From Streptomyces showdoensis (lineage in GTDB: Bacteria; Actinomycetota; Actinomycetes; Streptomycetales; Streptomycetaceae), in NCBI RefSeq assembly GCF_039535475.1, contig NZ_BAAAXG010000028.1:1-64000 (forward strand): a DNA stretch of 64,000 nucleotides. Reading direction: 5' to 3'. Every line of letters begins with the position of its first letter. Within the stretch, counting starts at the first letter, position 1. Below, piece after piece: positions 15,960-24,775 of this stretch. A program made the position numbers and the translations under genes. Below the pieces are notes generated by a model. The model ran no database searches, was not told where the DNA came from, and was given only the letters and a program-made list of their open reading frames with translations.

Positions 15960-17426
15960 TCAGCCGACGCCCAGCCAGCTCTCGATCGGGTGGATCGCGA
16001 AGTAGACGACGAAGACGGCCGTCAGCGCCCACATGAAGCCGCCGACCTCCCTCGCCTTGCCCTGCGCGCTCTTGATGACCGCGTAGGAGATGACGCCGGC
16101 CGCGACACCGGTGGTGATGGTGTACGTGAAGGGCATCAGGACCACGGTGAGGAACACCGGGATCGCGACGGAGCGGTCGCTCCAGTCGACGTGCTTGGCG
16201 TTCTGCATCATCATCGAGCCGATGACGACCAGGGCCGCGGCGGCGACCTCCTGCGGGACGATCGCGGTGAGCGGCGTGAAGAAGAGGCACAGGGCGAAGA
16301 ACGCGCCGGTGACCACGGAGGCCAGGCCGGTACGGGCGCCCTCGCCGACGCCGGTGGCGGACTCGACGAAGACCGTCTGGCCCGAGGCACCGCCCGCGCC
16401 GCCGAGGATGCCGCCGGCACCGTCGATGAACAGCGCCTTGGACAGGCCCGGCATGCGGCCCTTGTCGTCGGCGAGCTTGGCCTCGGTGCCGACGCCCAGG
16501 ATGGTCGCCATGGCGTCGAAGAAGCCGGCCAGCACCAGGGTGAAGACGATCATGGTGATGGTGATGTAGCCGACGTCGCCCCAGCCGCTGAAGGACACGT
16601 CGCCGATGAGCGAGAAGTCCGGGGCGGAGACGGCGCTGCCGTTCAGCTCGGGGGCGCCGGAGAACCAGGCCTTGGCCGGGATGTCGGCGACCGCGTTGAG
16701 GAGGGCGGCCACGCCGGTGCCGGCGACGATGCCGATGAGGATGGCGCCGGGGATGTTCCGGGACTGCAGGGCGAAGATCAGCAGCAGGGTGAGGGCGAAG
16801 ATCAGGACGGGCCAGCCTTCGAGCTCACCGGCCGGGCCGAGGGTGACGGGACCGCCGCCGGGGGCGGGGTTCTCGTGGACGAAGCCGGCCTTCACGAAGC
16901 CGATGATCGCGATGAAGAGACCGATGCCGATGGTGATGGCGTGCTTGAGCGCGAGGGGTATCGCGTTCATGATCATCTCGCGGAGGCCGGTGACCACCAG
17001 GAGACAGATCACGGCACCGTACGCGACCGACATGCCCATGGCCTGCGGCCAAGTCATGACCGGCACGACCTGCGAGGCCATGACGCCGGAGACGCTCAGT
17101 CCCGCGGCGAGGGCGAGCGGGACCTTGCCCCAGAAGCCCATCAGGAGAGTGGTCGCGGCCGCGCAGAGCGCCGTCGCGGTGATCAGCGCGGGCTGGCTGA
17201 GGACGTTGCCGTCGACGTCCTTGCCGCTCAGGATCAGGGGGTTGAGCAGGAGAATGTACGCCATCGCCATGAAGGTGGTGACGCCGCCGCGGATCTCCGT
17301 CGCGACGGTGGATCCTCTCTCCGAGATGTGAAAGTACCGGTCGAGCCAAGACCTGCCGGCGGGGTTGCGCGAGCCGTTGCCCGCGTCCTCGGCCGTGGTC
17401 TTGGGCTCCACTGACGACTGGGTCAT
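15960..17426 (-). CDS. Purine permease, AzgA-like NCS2 family
   Basis: 488 residues with about 12 membrane segments. The N-terminal GGVTTFMAMAYILLLNPLIL is the signature of the AzgA-type adenine/guanine/hypoxanthine:H+ symporters, followed by LSVSGVMASQVVPVMTWPQA and later SATGVGEGARTGLASVVTG. The start at 17426 (MTQSS) has GGGAG upstream; a Met five codons earlier is less well placed. Lying between xanthine dehydrogenase and XdhC, it should import hypoxanthine, guanine or xanthine for oxidation. About 240 bp separate it from the large xdh subunit, so it may have its own promoter. Confidence 0.9.
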   Translation of the reverse strand: MTQSSVEPKTTAEDAGNGSRNPAGRSWLDRYFHISERGSTVATEIRGGVTTFMAMAYILLLNPLILSGKDVDGNVLSQPALITATALCAAATTLLMGFWGKVPLALAAGLSVSGVMASQVVPVMTWPQAMGMSVAYGAVICLLVVTGLREMIMNAIPLALKHAITIGIGLFIAIIGFVKAGFVHENPAPGGGPVTLGPAGELEGWPVLIFALTLLLIFALQSRNIPGAILIGIVAGTGVAALLNAVADIPAKAWFSGAPELNGSAVSAPDFSLIGDVSFSGWGDVGYITITMIVFTLVLAGFFDAMATILGVGTEAKLADDKGRMPGLSKALFIDGAGGILGGAGGASGQTVFVESATGVGEGARTGLASVVTGAFFALCLFFTPLTAIVPQEVAAAALVVIGSMMMQNAKHVDWSDRSVAIPVFLTVVLMPFTYTITTGVAAGVISYAVIKSAQGKAREVGGFMWALTAVFVVYFAIHPIESWLGVG

Positions 17427-17664
17427 GGGGCCTACTCCCAAGGTTCAAAGGGGCACCCGCATCAGACTTCGAAGGTGTTCTGATCTGTGAAGCTGCGGGA
17501 TTTGGGAAATCACGTTGGCTGCACGACCCGGGGGACGGCCCGAGGCGAACGGGGTACTACCGAGTACTGCGTGTGCTGCGTGTGCTGCTGTACTGCCGTG
17601 TCCCCGGACGGTGCGGGCTGGGAAGTGTGACGTTCCTGGGAGGCACGCACCGTCCGGAGAGGTC
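17427..17664. other. Intergenic spacer between xanthine dehydrogenase and purine permease
   Basis: About 240 bases on the leftward transcript. It contains TACTGCCGTG- and CGGTACTACCGAGTACTG-type stretches around 17552-17600, which could form local hairpins, but no open frame with a ribosome binding site. It may hold a permease promoter or a processing site; nothing is firmly identified. Confidence 0.4.
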
Positions 17665-20070
17665 CTACAGGGTGCCGGTGAGCGCCTCGGGGCGGACCGG
17701 CGTCTTGTTGAGCTCCAGGCCCGTCGCGTTCCGGATCGCCGCGAGGACGGCCGGGGTGGACGACAGGGTCGGGGCCTCGCCGAGTCCCCGCAGGCCGTAC
17801 GGCGCGTTGGGGTCGGCCAGTTCGAGGACGTCGACCGGGATGGTCGGCGTGTCGAGGATCGTGGGGATCAGGTAGTCCGTGAAGGAGGGGTTGCGCACCT
17901 TCGCGGTCTTCGGGTCCACGATGATCTCTTCCATCACCGCGACGCCCAGGCCCTGGGTGGTGCCACCCTGGATCTGGCCGACGACGGAGAGCATGTTGAG
18001 CGCCTTGCCGACGTCCTGCGCGGTGGCGAGCTCGATGACCTTGACCAGGCCGAGCTCGGTGTCCACCTCCACCACCGCGCGGTGCGCGGCGAAGGTGTAC
18101 TGGACGTGACCGTCTCCCTGGCCCGTGACCAGGTCGAAGGGCACCGTCGGACGGTGGCGGAACTCGAGTTCGAGGTCGATCGGCTGCTCGCCCTCCAGGA
18201 TGTCCGCGAGGGTCGCGAGCACCTCGCCGCCGTCGGTGACGACCTTGCCGCCCTCCAGGAGCAGCTCGGCGGTCGCCCACGCGGGGTGGTACGAGCCGTT
18301 CTTGCGGCGGCCGATCTCCAGGACCTTCTCGCGGACGGCCTCGCAGGTGTTCTTCACCGCGCCGCCGGTCATGTACGTCTGCCGGGAGGCGGACGTCGAA
18401 CCGGCGGAGCCGACCTGGGTGTCGGCCGGGTGGATGGTCACCTGCGTGACGCCGAGCTCCGTGCGGGCGATCTGGGCGTGCACGGTGACACCGCCCTGGC
18501 CGACCTCGGCCATGGCCGTGTGGACCATCGCGACCGGCTCGCCGTTGATGACCTGGAGGACCACGCGGGCGGTCGAGTAGTCGTCGAAGCCCTCGGAGAA
18601 GCCGACGTTCTTGATGCCGACCGCGTAGCCGACGCCGCGGACGACGCCCTCGCCGTGCGTGGTGTTGGACAGGCCGCCGGGCAGCGCGCGGACGTCCGCG
18701 CCCTCGCCGGCGGTCTCCCACTGGCGCTCCGGCGGCATCGGGCGGGCCTTGACCCGGCGCAGCAGCTCCGCGACCGGGGCCGGCGAGTCCACGACCTGGC
18801 CGGTCGGCATGACCGTGCCCTGCTCCATGGCGTTCATCCGGCGGAACTCGACCGGGTCCATGCCCAGCTTGGCCGCCAGCTTGTCCATCTGCGCCTCGTA
18901 GGCGAAGCACGCCTGGACCGCGCCGAAGCCGCGCATGGCGCCGCAGGGCGGGTTGTTGGTGTAGAGGGCGACGGCCTCGATCTCGACGTCGTCGATCACG
19001 TACGGTCCGGCGCCGAGCGAGGAGGCGTTGCCGACGACGGCCGGGGAGGCCGAGGCGTAGGCGCCGCCGTCGAGGACGATCCGGGCCTTCAGGTGGGTGA
19101 GCTTGCCGTCCTTGGTGGCGCCGTGCTCGTAGTGCAGCTTCGCCGGGTGGCGGTGCACGTGCCCGAAGAAGGACTCGAAGCGGTTGTAGACGATCTTGAC
19201 CGGCTTGCCGGTGCGCAGCGCCAGGAGGCAGGCGTGGATCTGCATCGAGATGTCCTCGCGGCCGCCGAAGGCACCGCCGACGCCGGAGAGCGTCATGCGC
19301 ACCTTCTCCTCGGGCAGGCCGAGGACGGGGGCGATCTGCTTGAGGTCCGAGTGCAGCCACTGGGTGGCGACGTAGAGGTCGACGCCGCCGTCCTCGGCGG
19401 GCACGGCCAGGCCGGACTCCGGGCCGAGGAAGGCCTGGTCCTGCATGCCGAAGACGTACTCGCCCTCGACGATCACGTCGGCCCGCTCACGGGCCGCCGC
19501 CACGTCGCCGCGGATGATCGGCTGGCGGTGCACGATGTTCGGGTGCGGGACGTGACCCGAGTGGTGGTCGTCGCGGCCCTCGTGGATCAGCGGCGCGTCC
19601 GGAGCGAGCGCGGAGGCCTCGTCGGTGACGACGGGCAGCTCCCTGTACTCGATCTTGATCTTGGCGGCGGCGCGGCGGGCGGTCTCCGGGTGGTCGGCGG
19701 CGACCAGCGCCACCGGCTCGCCGTGGTGCCGTACCTTGCCGTGCGCCAGGACGGGGGTGTCCTGGATCTCCAGGCCGTAGTTCTTCACCTCGGAGGGCAG
19801 GTCGTCGTAGGTCAGCACGGCGTAGACGCCGGACATCGCGACGGCCTCGGAGATGTCGATGGAGACGATCTCGGCGTGGGCCACCGTGGAGCGCAGGGTC
19901 TGGCCCCACAGCATGTCCTCGTGCCACATGTCCGAGGAGTAGGCGAACTCGCCGGTCACCTTGAGGGTGCCGTCGGGGCGGAGCGTGGACTCGCCGATGC
20001 CGCCCTTGGCGTGGTTCTGGGTGACGTTGGTCGGCGTGCCCGCCGGAACGGTGCGCGTGTTCTGCGCCAT
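17665..20070 (-). CDS. Xanthine dehydrogenase, molybdenum-cofactor subunit
   Basis: 801-residue large subunit of a three-component xanthine dehydrogenase. It oxidises hypoxanthine and xanthine to urate. Seen: the a/b hammerhead start (LRPDGTLKVTGEFAYSSDM), the Moco pocket GVGGAFGGREDISMQIHA, PPCGAMRGFGAVQACFAYE, MAEVGQGGVTVHAQIARTEL, and GLRGLGEAP near the C-terminus, carrying the catalytic Glu. The start ATG at 20070 is 2 bp after the iron-sulfur subunit stop. Length and motifs are complete. Aldehyde oxidases share this fold, but the purine permease, XdhC and PucR neighbours favour xanthine. Confidence 0.93.
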   Translation of the reverse strand: MAQNTRTVPAGTPTNVTQNHAKGGIGESTLRPDGTLKVTGEFAYSSDMWHEDMLWGQTLRSTVAHAEIVSIDISEAVAMSGVYAVLTYDDLPSEVKNYGLEIQDTPVLAHGKVRHHGEPVALVAADHPETARRAAAKIKIEYRELPVVTDEASALAPDAPLIHEGRDDHHSGHVPHPNIVHRQPIIRGDVAAARERADVIVEGEYVFGMQDQAFLGPESGLAVPAEDGGVDLYVATQWLHSDLKQIAPVLGLPEEKVRMTLSGVGGAFGGREDISMQIHACLLALRTGKPVKIVYNRFESFFGHVHRHPAKLHYEHGATKDGKLTHLKARIVLDGGAYASASPAVVGNASSLGAGPYVIDDVEIEAVALYTNNPPCGAMRGFGAVQACFAYEAQMDKLAAKLGMDPVEFRRMNAMEQGTVMPTGQVVDSPAPVAELLRRVKARPMPPERQWETAGEGADVRALPGGLSNTTHGEGVVRGVGYAVGIKNVGFSEGFDDYSTARVVLQVINGEPVAMVHTAMAEVGQGGVTVHAQIARTELGVTQVTIHPADTQVGSAGSTSASRQTYMTGGAVKNTCEAVREKVLEIGRRKNGSYHPAWATAELLLEGGKVVTDGGEVLATLADILEGEQPIDLELEFRHRPTVPFDLVTGQGDGHVQYTFAAHRAVVEVDTELGLVKVIELATAQDVGKALNMLSVVGQIQGGTTQGLGVAVMEEIIVDPKTAKVRNPSFTDYLIPTILDTPTIPVDVLELADPNAPYGLRGLGEAPTLSSTPAVLAAIRNATGLELNKTPVRPEALTGTL

Positions 20071-20072
20071 GG

Positions 20073-20672
20073 TCAGACCGCCTCTCCCTGACGGGCGGCC
20101 GCCAGGCGGACCGCGTCGAGGATCTTCTCGTAGCCCGTGCAGCGGCAGAGGTTGCCGGAGAGGGCCTCCCGGATGTCCTGGTCGGACGGGTCGCTCTGGC
20201 GCTCCAGGAGCTCGTCGGCCGCGATCAGCAGACCCGGGGTGCAGAAGCCGCACTGGACGGCGCCCGCGTCGATGAACGCCTGCTGGATCGGGGAGAGTTC
20301 GACACCCTCGCCGGTCTGCGAGTCCTGCGTCGGGCGGGCCTGCCACTTCTTGGCCTCGTCGAGCGAGGTGCCGCAGGCGCCCGAGGCGCAGCCGCCGTGG
20401 CCGGCGCCGTGCTCCGCGCGGTCCTTGGCGAACTCCGCCAGGCCCTCGACCGTGACGACCTCGCGGCCCTCGACCTGGCCGGCGGCGACCAGGCAGGAAC
20501 AGACCGGCACCCCGTCCAGACGGACCGTGCAGGAACCGCACTCGCCCTGCTCGCAGGCGTTCTTGGAGCCGGGCAGCCCCATCCGCTCACGCAGGACGTA
20601 GAGGAGGGACTCGCCCTCCCAGACGTCGTCGGCTTCCTGCGGACGACCGTTGACCGTGAAATTGACGCGCAT
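20073..20672 (-). CDS. Xanthine dehydrogenase, [2Fe-2S] subunit
   Basis: 199 residues. The N-terminal plant-ferredoxin-type domain has CEQGECGSC and a further Cys in VCSC. The C-terminal helical domain has QCGFCTPG and LCRCTGYEKI; together they bind two [2Fe-2S] clusters. Between the domains is an unusual ~40-residue insert rich in Gly/His/Cys (HGAGHGGCASGACGTS) not seen in most homologues, which may add a metal or contact site. It lies between the FAD and Moco subunit genes with 2-bp gaps, as expected for an obligate complex carrying electrons from Moco to FAD. Confidence 0.92.
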   Translation of the reverse strand: MRVNFTVNGRPQEADDVWEGESLLYVLRERMGLPGSKNACEQGECGSCTVRLDGVPVCSCLVAAGQVEGREVVTVEGLAEFAKDRAEHGAGHGGCASGACGTSLDEAKKWQARPTQDSQTGEGVELSPIQQAFIDAGAVQCGFCTPGLLIAADELLERQSDPSDQDIREALSGNLCRCTGYEKILDAVRLAAARQGEAV

Positions 20673-20674
20673 GG

Positions 20675-21565
20675 TTATGCAGCTCCCTCAAGCGTGCGGC
20701 CGGTGCCGCGGTACTGCTCCCAGGTCCAGCCGAGCTGGCGGCGAGCCATGATGCCGACGGCGTGGCGGCGGTACTTGGCGGTGCCACGGACGTCGTCGAT
20801 CGGGTTGGCGGCGCCCGAGCACAGCTCGGCGAACTGCTTCGCGATCGAGGGGGTGATGATCTTGCCGCTGTCCCAGAAGCCGCCCTCCTCCAGTGCCGCG
20901 TTCAGGAAGGCCTCGGCCTCCTTGGCGCGGATCGGGGTGGGCGCGGCGGAGCCGATGCCGGTCCGGACGGTGCGGGTCTCCGGGTGCAGCGCCAGGCCGA
21001 AGGCGCAGACCGCGATGACCATCGCGTTGCGGGTGCCGACCTTGGAGTACTGCTGGGGGCCGTCCGCCTTCTTCACGTGGACGGTCTTGATCAGCTCGTC
21101 GGGCTCCAGCGCGTTGCGCTTCACGCCCGTGTAGAACGCGTCGATCGGGATGAAGCGGGTGCCGCGCACCGACTCGACCTCGACCTCGGCACCGGCCGCG
21201 AGGAGCGCCGGGTGGGCGTCACCGGCGGGCGACGCGGTGCCCAGGTTGCCGCCGACGCCGCCGCGGTTGCGGATCTGCGGGGAGGCCACCGTGTGCGAGG
21301 CGAGCGCCAGACCCGGGAGCTCCGTGCGCAGGTTCTCCATGATCTGCGTGTACGGGACGGAGGCCCCGAGGCGTACGTTCTCCTCGCCGACCTCCCACTC
21401 GCGCAGCAGCTCGATACGGTTCAGGTCCAGGAGGTACTCGGGACGCCGGTGGTCGAAGTTGATCTCGACCATGATGTCGGTACCACCCGCGATGGGCACG
21501 GCCGTGGGGTGCTCGGCCTTGGCGGCGAGCGCCTCCTCCCAGCTGGCGGGGCGAAGGAAGTCCAT
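20675..21565 (-). CDS. Xanthine dehydrogenase, FAD-binding subunit
   Basis: 296 residues. The N-terminus MDFLRPASWEEAL and AVPIAGGTDIMVEI form the first FAD loop. IRNRGGVGGNLGTASPAGD is the second, and the C-terminal CO-dehydrogenase flavoprotein domain follows. It passes electrons to NAD+ and is the first gene of the leftward xdh operon. The start ATG at 21565 is preceded by an AAGAGAG-type purine stretch. Length is typical of free-standing FAD subunits. Confidence 0.92.
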   Translation of the reverse strand: MDFLRPASWEEALAAKAEHPTAVPIAGGTDIMVEINFDHRRPEYLLDLNRIELLREWEVGEENVRLGASVPYTQIMENLRTELPGLALASHTVASPQIRNRGGVGGNLGTASPAGDAHPALLAAGAEVEVESVRGTRFIPIDAFYTGVKRNALEPDELIKTVHVKKADGPQQYSKVGTRNAMVIAVCAFGLALHPETRTVRTGIGSAAPTPIRAKEAEAFLNAALEEGGFWDSGKIITPSIAKQFAELCSGAANPIDDVRGTAKYRRHAVGIMARRQLGWTWEQYRGTGRTLEGAA

Positions 21566-21863
21566 GGTGGCTCTCTTCTTGTGCTTCTAGTGAACGGGGG
21601 GGTCGTCCGTACGGGCCCGGGGGGACGGCCGGCCCTCGACGATCTCTTCATGTGCTGTTAACGCGGTGTGTGGCCTAGTACACAAGCCCGTGTCGCCCGG
21701 GTGCAGTCACCGAAAACATGAAGGAGTTGGCTGGCTGCCATCCTCGTCTTGTAGATTCGAACGAAAGGCGGGAAGCAGAAACCTCTCCGTTTTCCCCTGG
21801 AAACGGTGGCACCACGCCACCGGCGACAACGCGACACCCAAGAGAAGGAACGGCGGCGACATC
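21566..21863. promoter_or_regulatory. Divergent promoter region between xdh operon and pucR
   Basis: About 300 bases control two divergent units. AT-richer patches occur near 21655-21680 (toward xdh) and 21740-21790 (toward pucR), the likely core promoters. The GTGTGTGGCCTAGTACACAAG region at 21665-21685 contains short GTGT/ACAC symmetry that could be a regulator site. I cannot assign a PucR-binding sequence with confidence. Confidence 0.45.
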
Positions 21864-23567
21864 ATGCGGCTGCGCGCACTGCTGGAGAACGACGCGCTGG
21901 GGCTGCGCCTGCTCGGCGGCGACGAGGAGCTGGACCGCACCGTCCGTGGCGTGATGACGACGGACCTCAAGGACCCCAGCCGGTATCTGTCGGGGGGCGA
22001 GCTGGTCCTCACCGGCCTCGCCTGGCTGCGCGAGCCGGCCGACGCCGAGCCCTTCGTGCGGATCCTCGCCTCGGCCGGGGTGGCCGCGCTGGCCGCCGGT
22101 GAGGCCGAGCTCGGCGACATCCCGGACGACCTCGTACAGGCGTGTTCACGCCACCGGCTTCCCCTGTTTGCAGTAAACGAATCCGTTGCTTTCGCGACGA
22201 TCACCGAGCATGTTGTTCGACAGGTCTCCGGCGAGCGGGCCGGGGACCTCGCCGCCGTCGTGGACCGGCACCGGCGGCTCATGACCTCCGGGCCGGCCGG
22301 GGGCGGGCCCGAGGTCGTGCTCGATCTGCTGGGCTCCGACCTGGACCTTCGCGCCTGGGTCCTCTCCCCCACCGGTCGCCAGATCGCCGGCGCCGGGGAG
22401 CCCCTGGAGCCCTCCCTCGCCGCCACCCTGGCCGGCGAGCACCTCGCCGCCACCCGCACCGGGCGTCGCGGGCCGCACCGGCTCAACCTCGGCGGAAGCA
22501 CCTACTCGCTCTTCCCGATCCGCAACACCGGGCGCGGCGCCGCCCCCGCCGCGCGCGACGTCCGCGAGACCGTCCTGTCCGACTGGCTGCTCGCCGTCGA
22601 GGCCGACGCCGGCGACTGGCCGGCGGCCCGGCTCGACCTGCTGCAGGGCGTCACCCAGCTGATCGCCGTGGAGCGCGACCGCCGCGACGCCGCGCGTACG
22701 GTACGGCGCCGGCTCGCCCAGGAGATCCTGGAGCTGGTCCAGACGGGCGCCGCCCCCGCCGAGATCGCCGCCAGGCTGCGGGTCGCGGCCCCCGTGCTGC
22801 TGCCCGGGCTCGGCAGCGCCCCGCACTGGCAGGTCGTGGTGGCCCGGGTCGAGTGGGACGAGACCGCGGCCGGCGGGCAGGGCCAGGGCGTCGGCAGCGG
22901 GCCCGTCGCCCAGGCGCTCCTGGAGGAGATCCTGGTCGACCCCGCGAGCTCCGGCGCCGACTCCTCCGACCGGATCGCCGTCGCCCACAGCGGCGACGAG
23001 GCCATCGCCCTGGTCCCGCTGGCCGCCGCGCCGCTCCCGGACAGCGAGGACGAGCCGCCGGCCGTCGCGCTCGGCCTGCACGCCGACGCGCTGCTCGCCG
23101 CCGTGCGCGCCCCGCTCTCCGCCGGGCTCTCCGACGACGGCCGGCTCACCCTGGGCGTGAGCGCCGCCGTCCACTCGGCGGAGGGGCTGCGCGGCGCCCT
23201 GGAGGAGGCCCGGCACGCCCGCCGGGTCGCCGCCGCCCGCCCGGGGCGGGTATGCGCCGCCGGGCACCACGAGCTCGCCTCGCACGTGCTGCTGCTGCCG
23301 TTCGTTCCGGACGACGTCCGGCGGGCCTTCACCGCGCGACTGCTCGACCCTCTGCGCGACTACGACCGGCGGCACCGGGCCGAGCTCATCCCGACGCTGG
23401 AGGCCTTCCTGGACTGCGACGGGTCCTGGACCCGCTGCGCCACCCGGCTGCACCTGCACGTGAACACGCTGCGGTACCGGGTCGGGCGGATCGAGCAGCT
23501 CACCGGGCGGGATCTCTCCCGGCTCGAGGACAAGCTCGACTTCTTCCTCGCCCTGCGGATGAGCTGA
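21864..23567 (+). CDS. pucR: PucR family transcriptional regulator of purine catabolism
   Basis: 567 residues. The N-terminal PucR (purine catabolism) ligand domain covers residues 1-120 (opening MRLRALLENDALGLRLLGGD, then GELVLTGLAW). A GGDEF-like central region follows, and the C-terminal helix-turn-helix of the PucR/CdaR type reads CATRLHLHVNTLRYRVGRIE. The ATG at 21864 is chosen because the PucR domain begins there; AAGGA lies somewhat far upstream. PucR proteins sense purine degradation intermediates; the divergent position beside xdh makes this operon the likely target. Confidence 0.9.
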   Translation: MRLRALLENDALGLRLLGGDEELDRTVRGVMTTDLKDPSRYLSGGELVLTGLAWLREPADAEPFVRILASAGVAALAAGEAELGDIPDDLVQACSRHRLPLFAVNESVAFATITEHVVRQVSGERAGDLAAVVDRHRRLMTSGPAGGGPEVVLDLLGSDLDLRAWVLSPTGRQIAGAGEPLEPSLAATLAGEHLAATRTGRRGPHRLNLGGSTYSLFPIRNTGRGAAPAARDVRETVLSDWLLAVEADAGDWPAARLDLLQGVTQLIAVERDRRDAARTVRRRLAQEILELVQTGAAPAEIAARLRVAAPVLLPGLGSAPHWQVVVARVEWDETAAGGQGQGVGSGPVAQALLEEILVDPASSGADSSDRIAVAHSGDEAIALVPLAAAPLPDSEDEPPAVALGLHADALLAAVRAPLSAGLSDDGRLTLGVSAAVHSAEGLRGALEEARHARRVAAARPGRVCAAGHHELASHVLLLPFVPDDVRRAFTARLLDPLRDYDRRHRAELIPTLEAFLDCDGSWTRCATRLHLHVNTLRYRVGRIEQLTGRDLSRLEDKLDFFLALRMS

Positions 23568-23601
23568 CGGTTCATCTCTTCGGGTGATCACGGGAACTGA
23601 C

Positions 23602-23627
23602 GGGGCGGCAGGTCATGCCGCCCCTTT
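23602..23627 (+). terminator. Intrinsic terminator after pucR
   Basis: GGGGCGGCA (23602-23610) and TGCCGCCCC (23616-23624) form a perfect 9-bp stem with a 5-nt loop followed by TTT. It lies 35 bp after the pucR stop and before the TPR gene, which therefore probably has its own promoter. Confidence 0.75.
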
Positions 23628-23712
23628 CCCTGTCCGGGCCGCACTTACCGGTCGCTCTCCTTGTGAATTCTTTCACCCGACCCCTATGCCCCGGCCCCGC
23701 GTCCGTGCTGAG

Positions 23713-24507
23713 ATGCCGTCCTACTCACAGCTCGATGGCGCGCTCGGGGAGGGCAATGTGGCGTACGGCCGGGGAACCCCACTGGAGACCGCGGTCTGGA
23801 GACTCCGCTCCCGCGGTTGCTGGACGGACGCGGCCGAACTGCTCGCCCCACGCGCGACGGAGCCCGCCGCGGCCCTGGAGCGGGCGGCCCTGCTGATCGA
23901 ACGGTGTCTCTACACCGAGCAGGGCTGGGGCGACGCGGAGGAGGCCCTCCGGGCGGCCGAGGCGGTGGCCCGGACCGACGAGGAGCGGGGGGCGGCGGCG
24001 TGCGAGCGGGGCTATCTGGCGTACGCCTCGACCCTGCTGGGCGTACGGGACCGGGTCGACGAGGCCCGCGCGGCGCTGGGGCGGGCCGCGGCGCTGGTCC
24101 CTCCCGACTCGGCCGGGCGGGCGCTTCTCGACTTCCGGCGGGGGCTCATCGCGCAGAACCTCGGGGAGTCGCCGCAGGCCGCCCGGGCCGCCTACCGGCG
24201 GGCCCACGCGGGGGCCACCGCCCATGGCGACTCGCTGCTGCTCTCGTTCACCTGGCGGCATCTCGCCGGACTCGCCCTGAGAGAGGGCGAGTTGGCCGAG
24301 GCTCGGCACGGGTTCGCCGAATCGCTGCGGATCCGTGAGGAGTTGGGGTACCTCGTCGGTACCGCTCCGGCGCTCGCCTCGCTCGCCGAGGCCGAGACCG
24401 AGCCGGAGGCGGGGCGCCTGCGGGCCGAGGCGGAGCGGCTGTTCCGGCTGCTCGGCGGCGTCCCCACCTGGCTGGCCGCGCAGCTGACTCCTCGGCCGGC
24501 GATCTGA
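23713..24507 (+). CDS. TPR-like repeat protein, function unknown
   Basis: 264 residues made almost wholly of Ala/Arg/Glu-rich helix pairs (for example WGDAEEALRAAEAVARTDEE, DEARAALGRAAALVPPD, ALREGELAEARHGFAESLRI). This is the tetratricopeptide pattern across most of the length. It has no signal peptide or enzymatic motif and is probably a cytosolic scaffold. The ATG at 23713 opens a sensible start (MPSYSQLDGALGEG); the frame extends upstream to 23584 through the pucR terminator, so the longer start is unlikely. A strong SD is lacking. Convergent with the WD40-like gene. Confidence 0.7.
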   Translation: MPSYSQLDGALGEGNVAYGRGTPLETAVWRLRSRGCWTDAAELLAPRATEPAAALERAALLIERCLYTEQGWGDAEEALRAAEAVARTDEERGAAACERGYLAYASTLLGVRDRVDEARAALGRAAALVPPDSAGRALLDFRRGLIAQNLGESPQAARAAYRRAHAGATAHGDSLLLSFTWRHLAGLALREGELAEARHGFAESLRIREELGYLVGTAPALASLAEAETEPEAGRLRAEAERLFRLLGGVPTWLAAQLTPRPAI

Positions 24508-24527
24508 GGGGTGGGTGCCGCGCGGGC

Positions 24528-24648
24528 CGGGGAGGGGGTCGCATTCGGGACTGCATGATTTACGGCGCGGGACGGGGAGTAGTCACGTGAAGCTCGCTGT
24601 TCCGCGCCACAAATCACGCTTCACGTCCCGAACGCGACCCCCTCCCCG
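24528..24648. other. 121-bp multi-stem palindromic element between convergent genes
   Basis: Three nested or crossing complementarities occur in one spacer. The outer arms, 24528-24550 and 24626-24648, pair at 22 of 23 positions. Inside, 24556-24570 pairs with 24601-24616 at about 13 of 15. The 9-bp repeat ACGTGAAGC (24585-24593) pairs perfectly with GCTTCACGT (24618-24626). The last two cross, so the RNA could form a pseudoknot or switch between two folds within a long outer stem. At minimum it is a bidirectional terminator. A miniature inverted-repeat element is the other option, but no target duplication is visible. Confidence 0.7.
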
Positions 24649-24716
24649 TCCCCCGCTCCCGTCCGGCGCCCGTCAACCGGGAGCGAGGAGGGAGAGCGGG
24701 GGGGAGTGTGGGTGGT

Positions 24717-24775
24717 CAGGTGGGTGGGTGGGTGGCAGGTGGGTGGGTGGGTGGCAGGTGGGTGGGTGGGTCTGG
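24717..24775 (+). repeat. 19-bp G-rich tandem repeat with quadruplex potential
   Basis: Three copies of CAGGTGGGTGGGTGGGTGG (the last slightly altered) run up to the stop codon of the WD40-like gene. Each unit holds GGGTGGGTGGGTGG, which fits an intramolecular G-quadruplex on the + strand. It is probably a slippage repeat; as the − strand gene's 3′ end it would be C-rich in that transcript. Confidence 0.8.
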
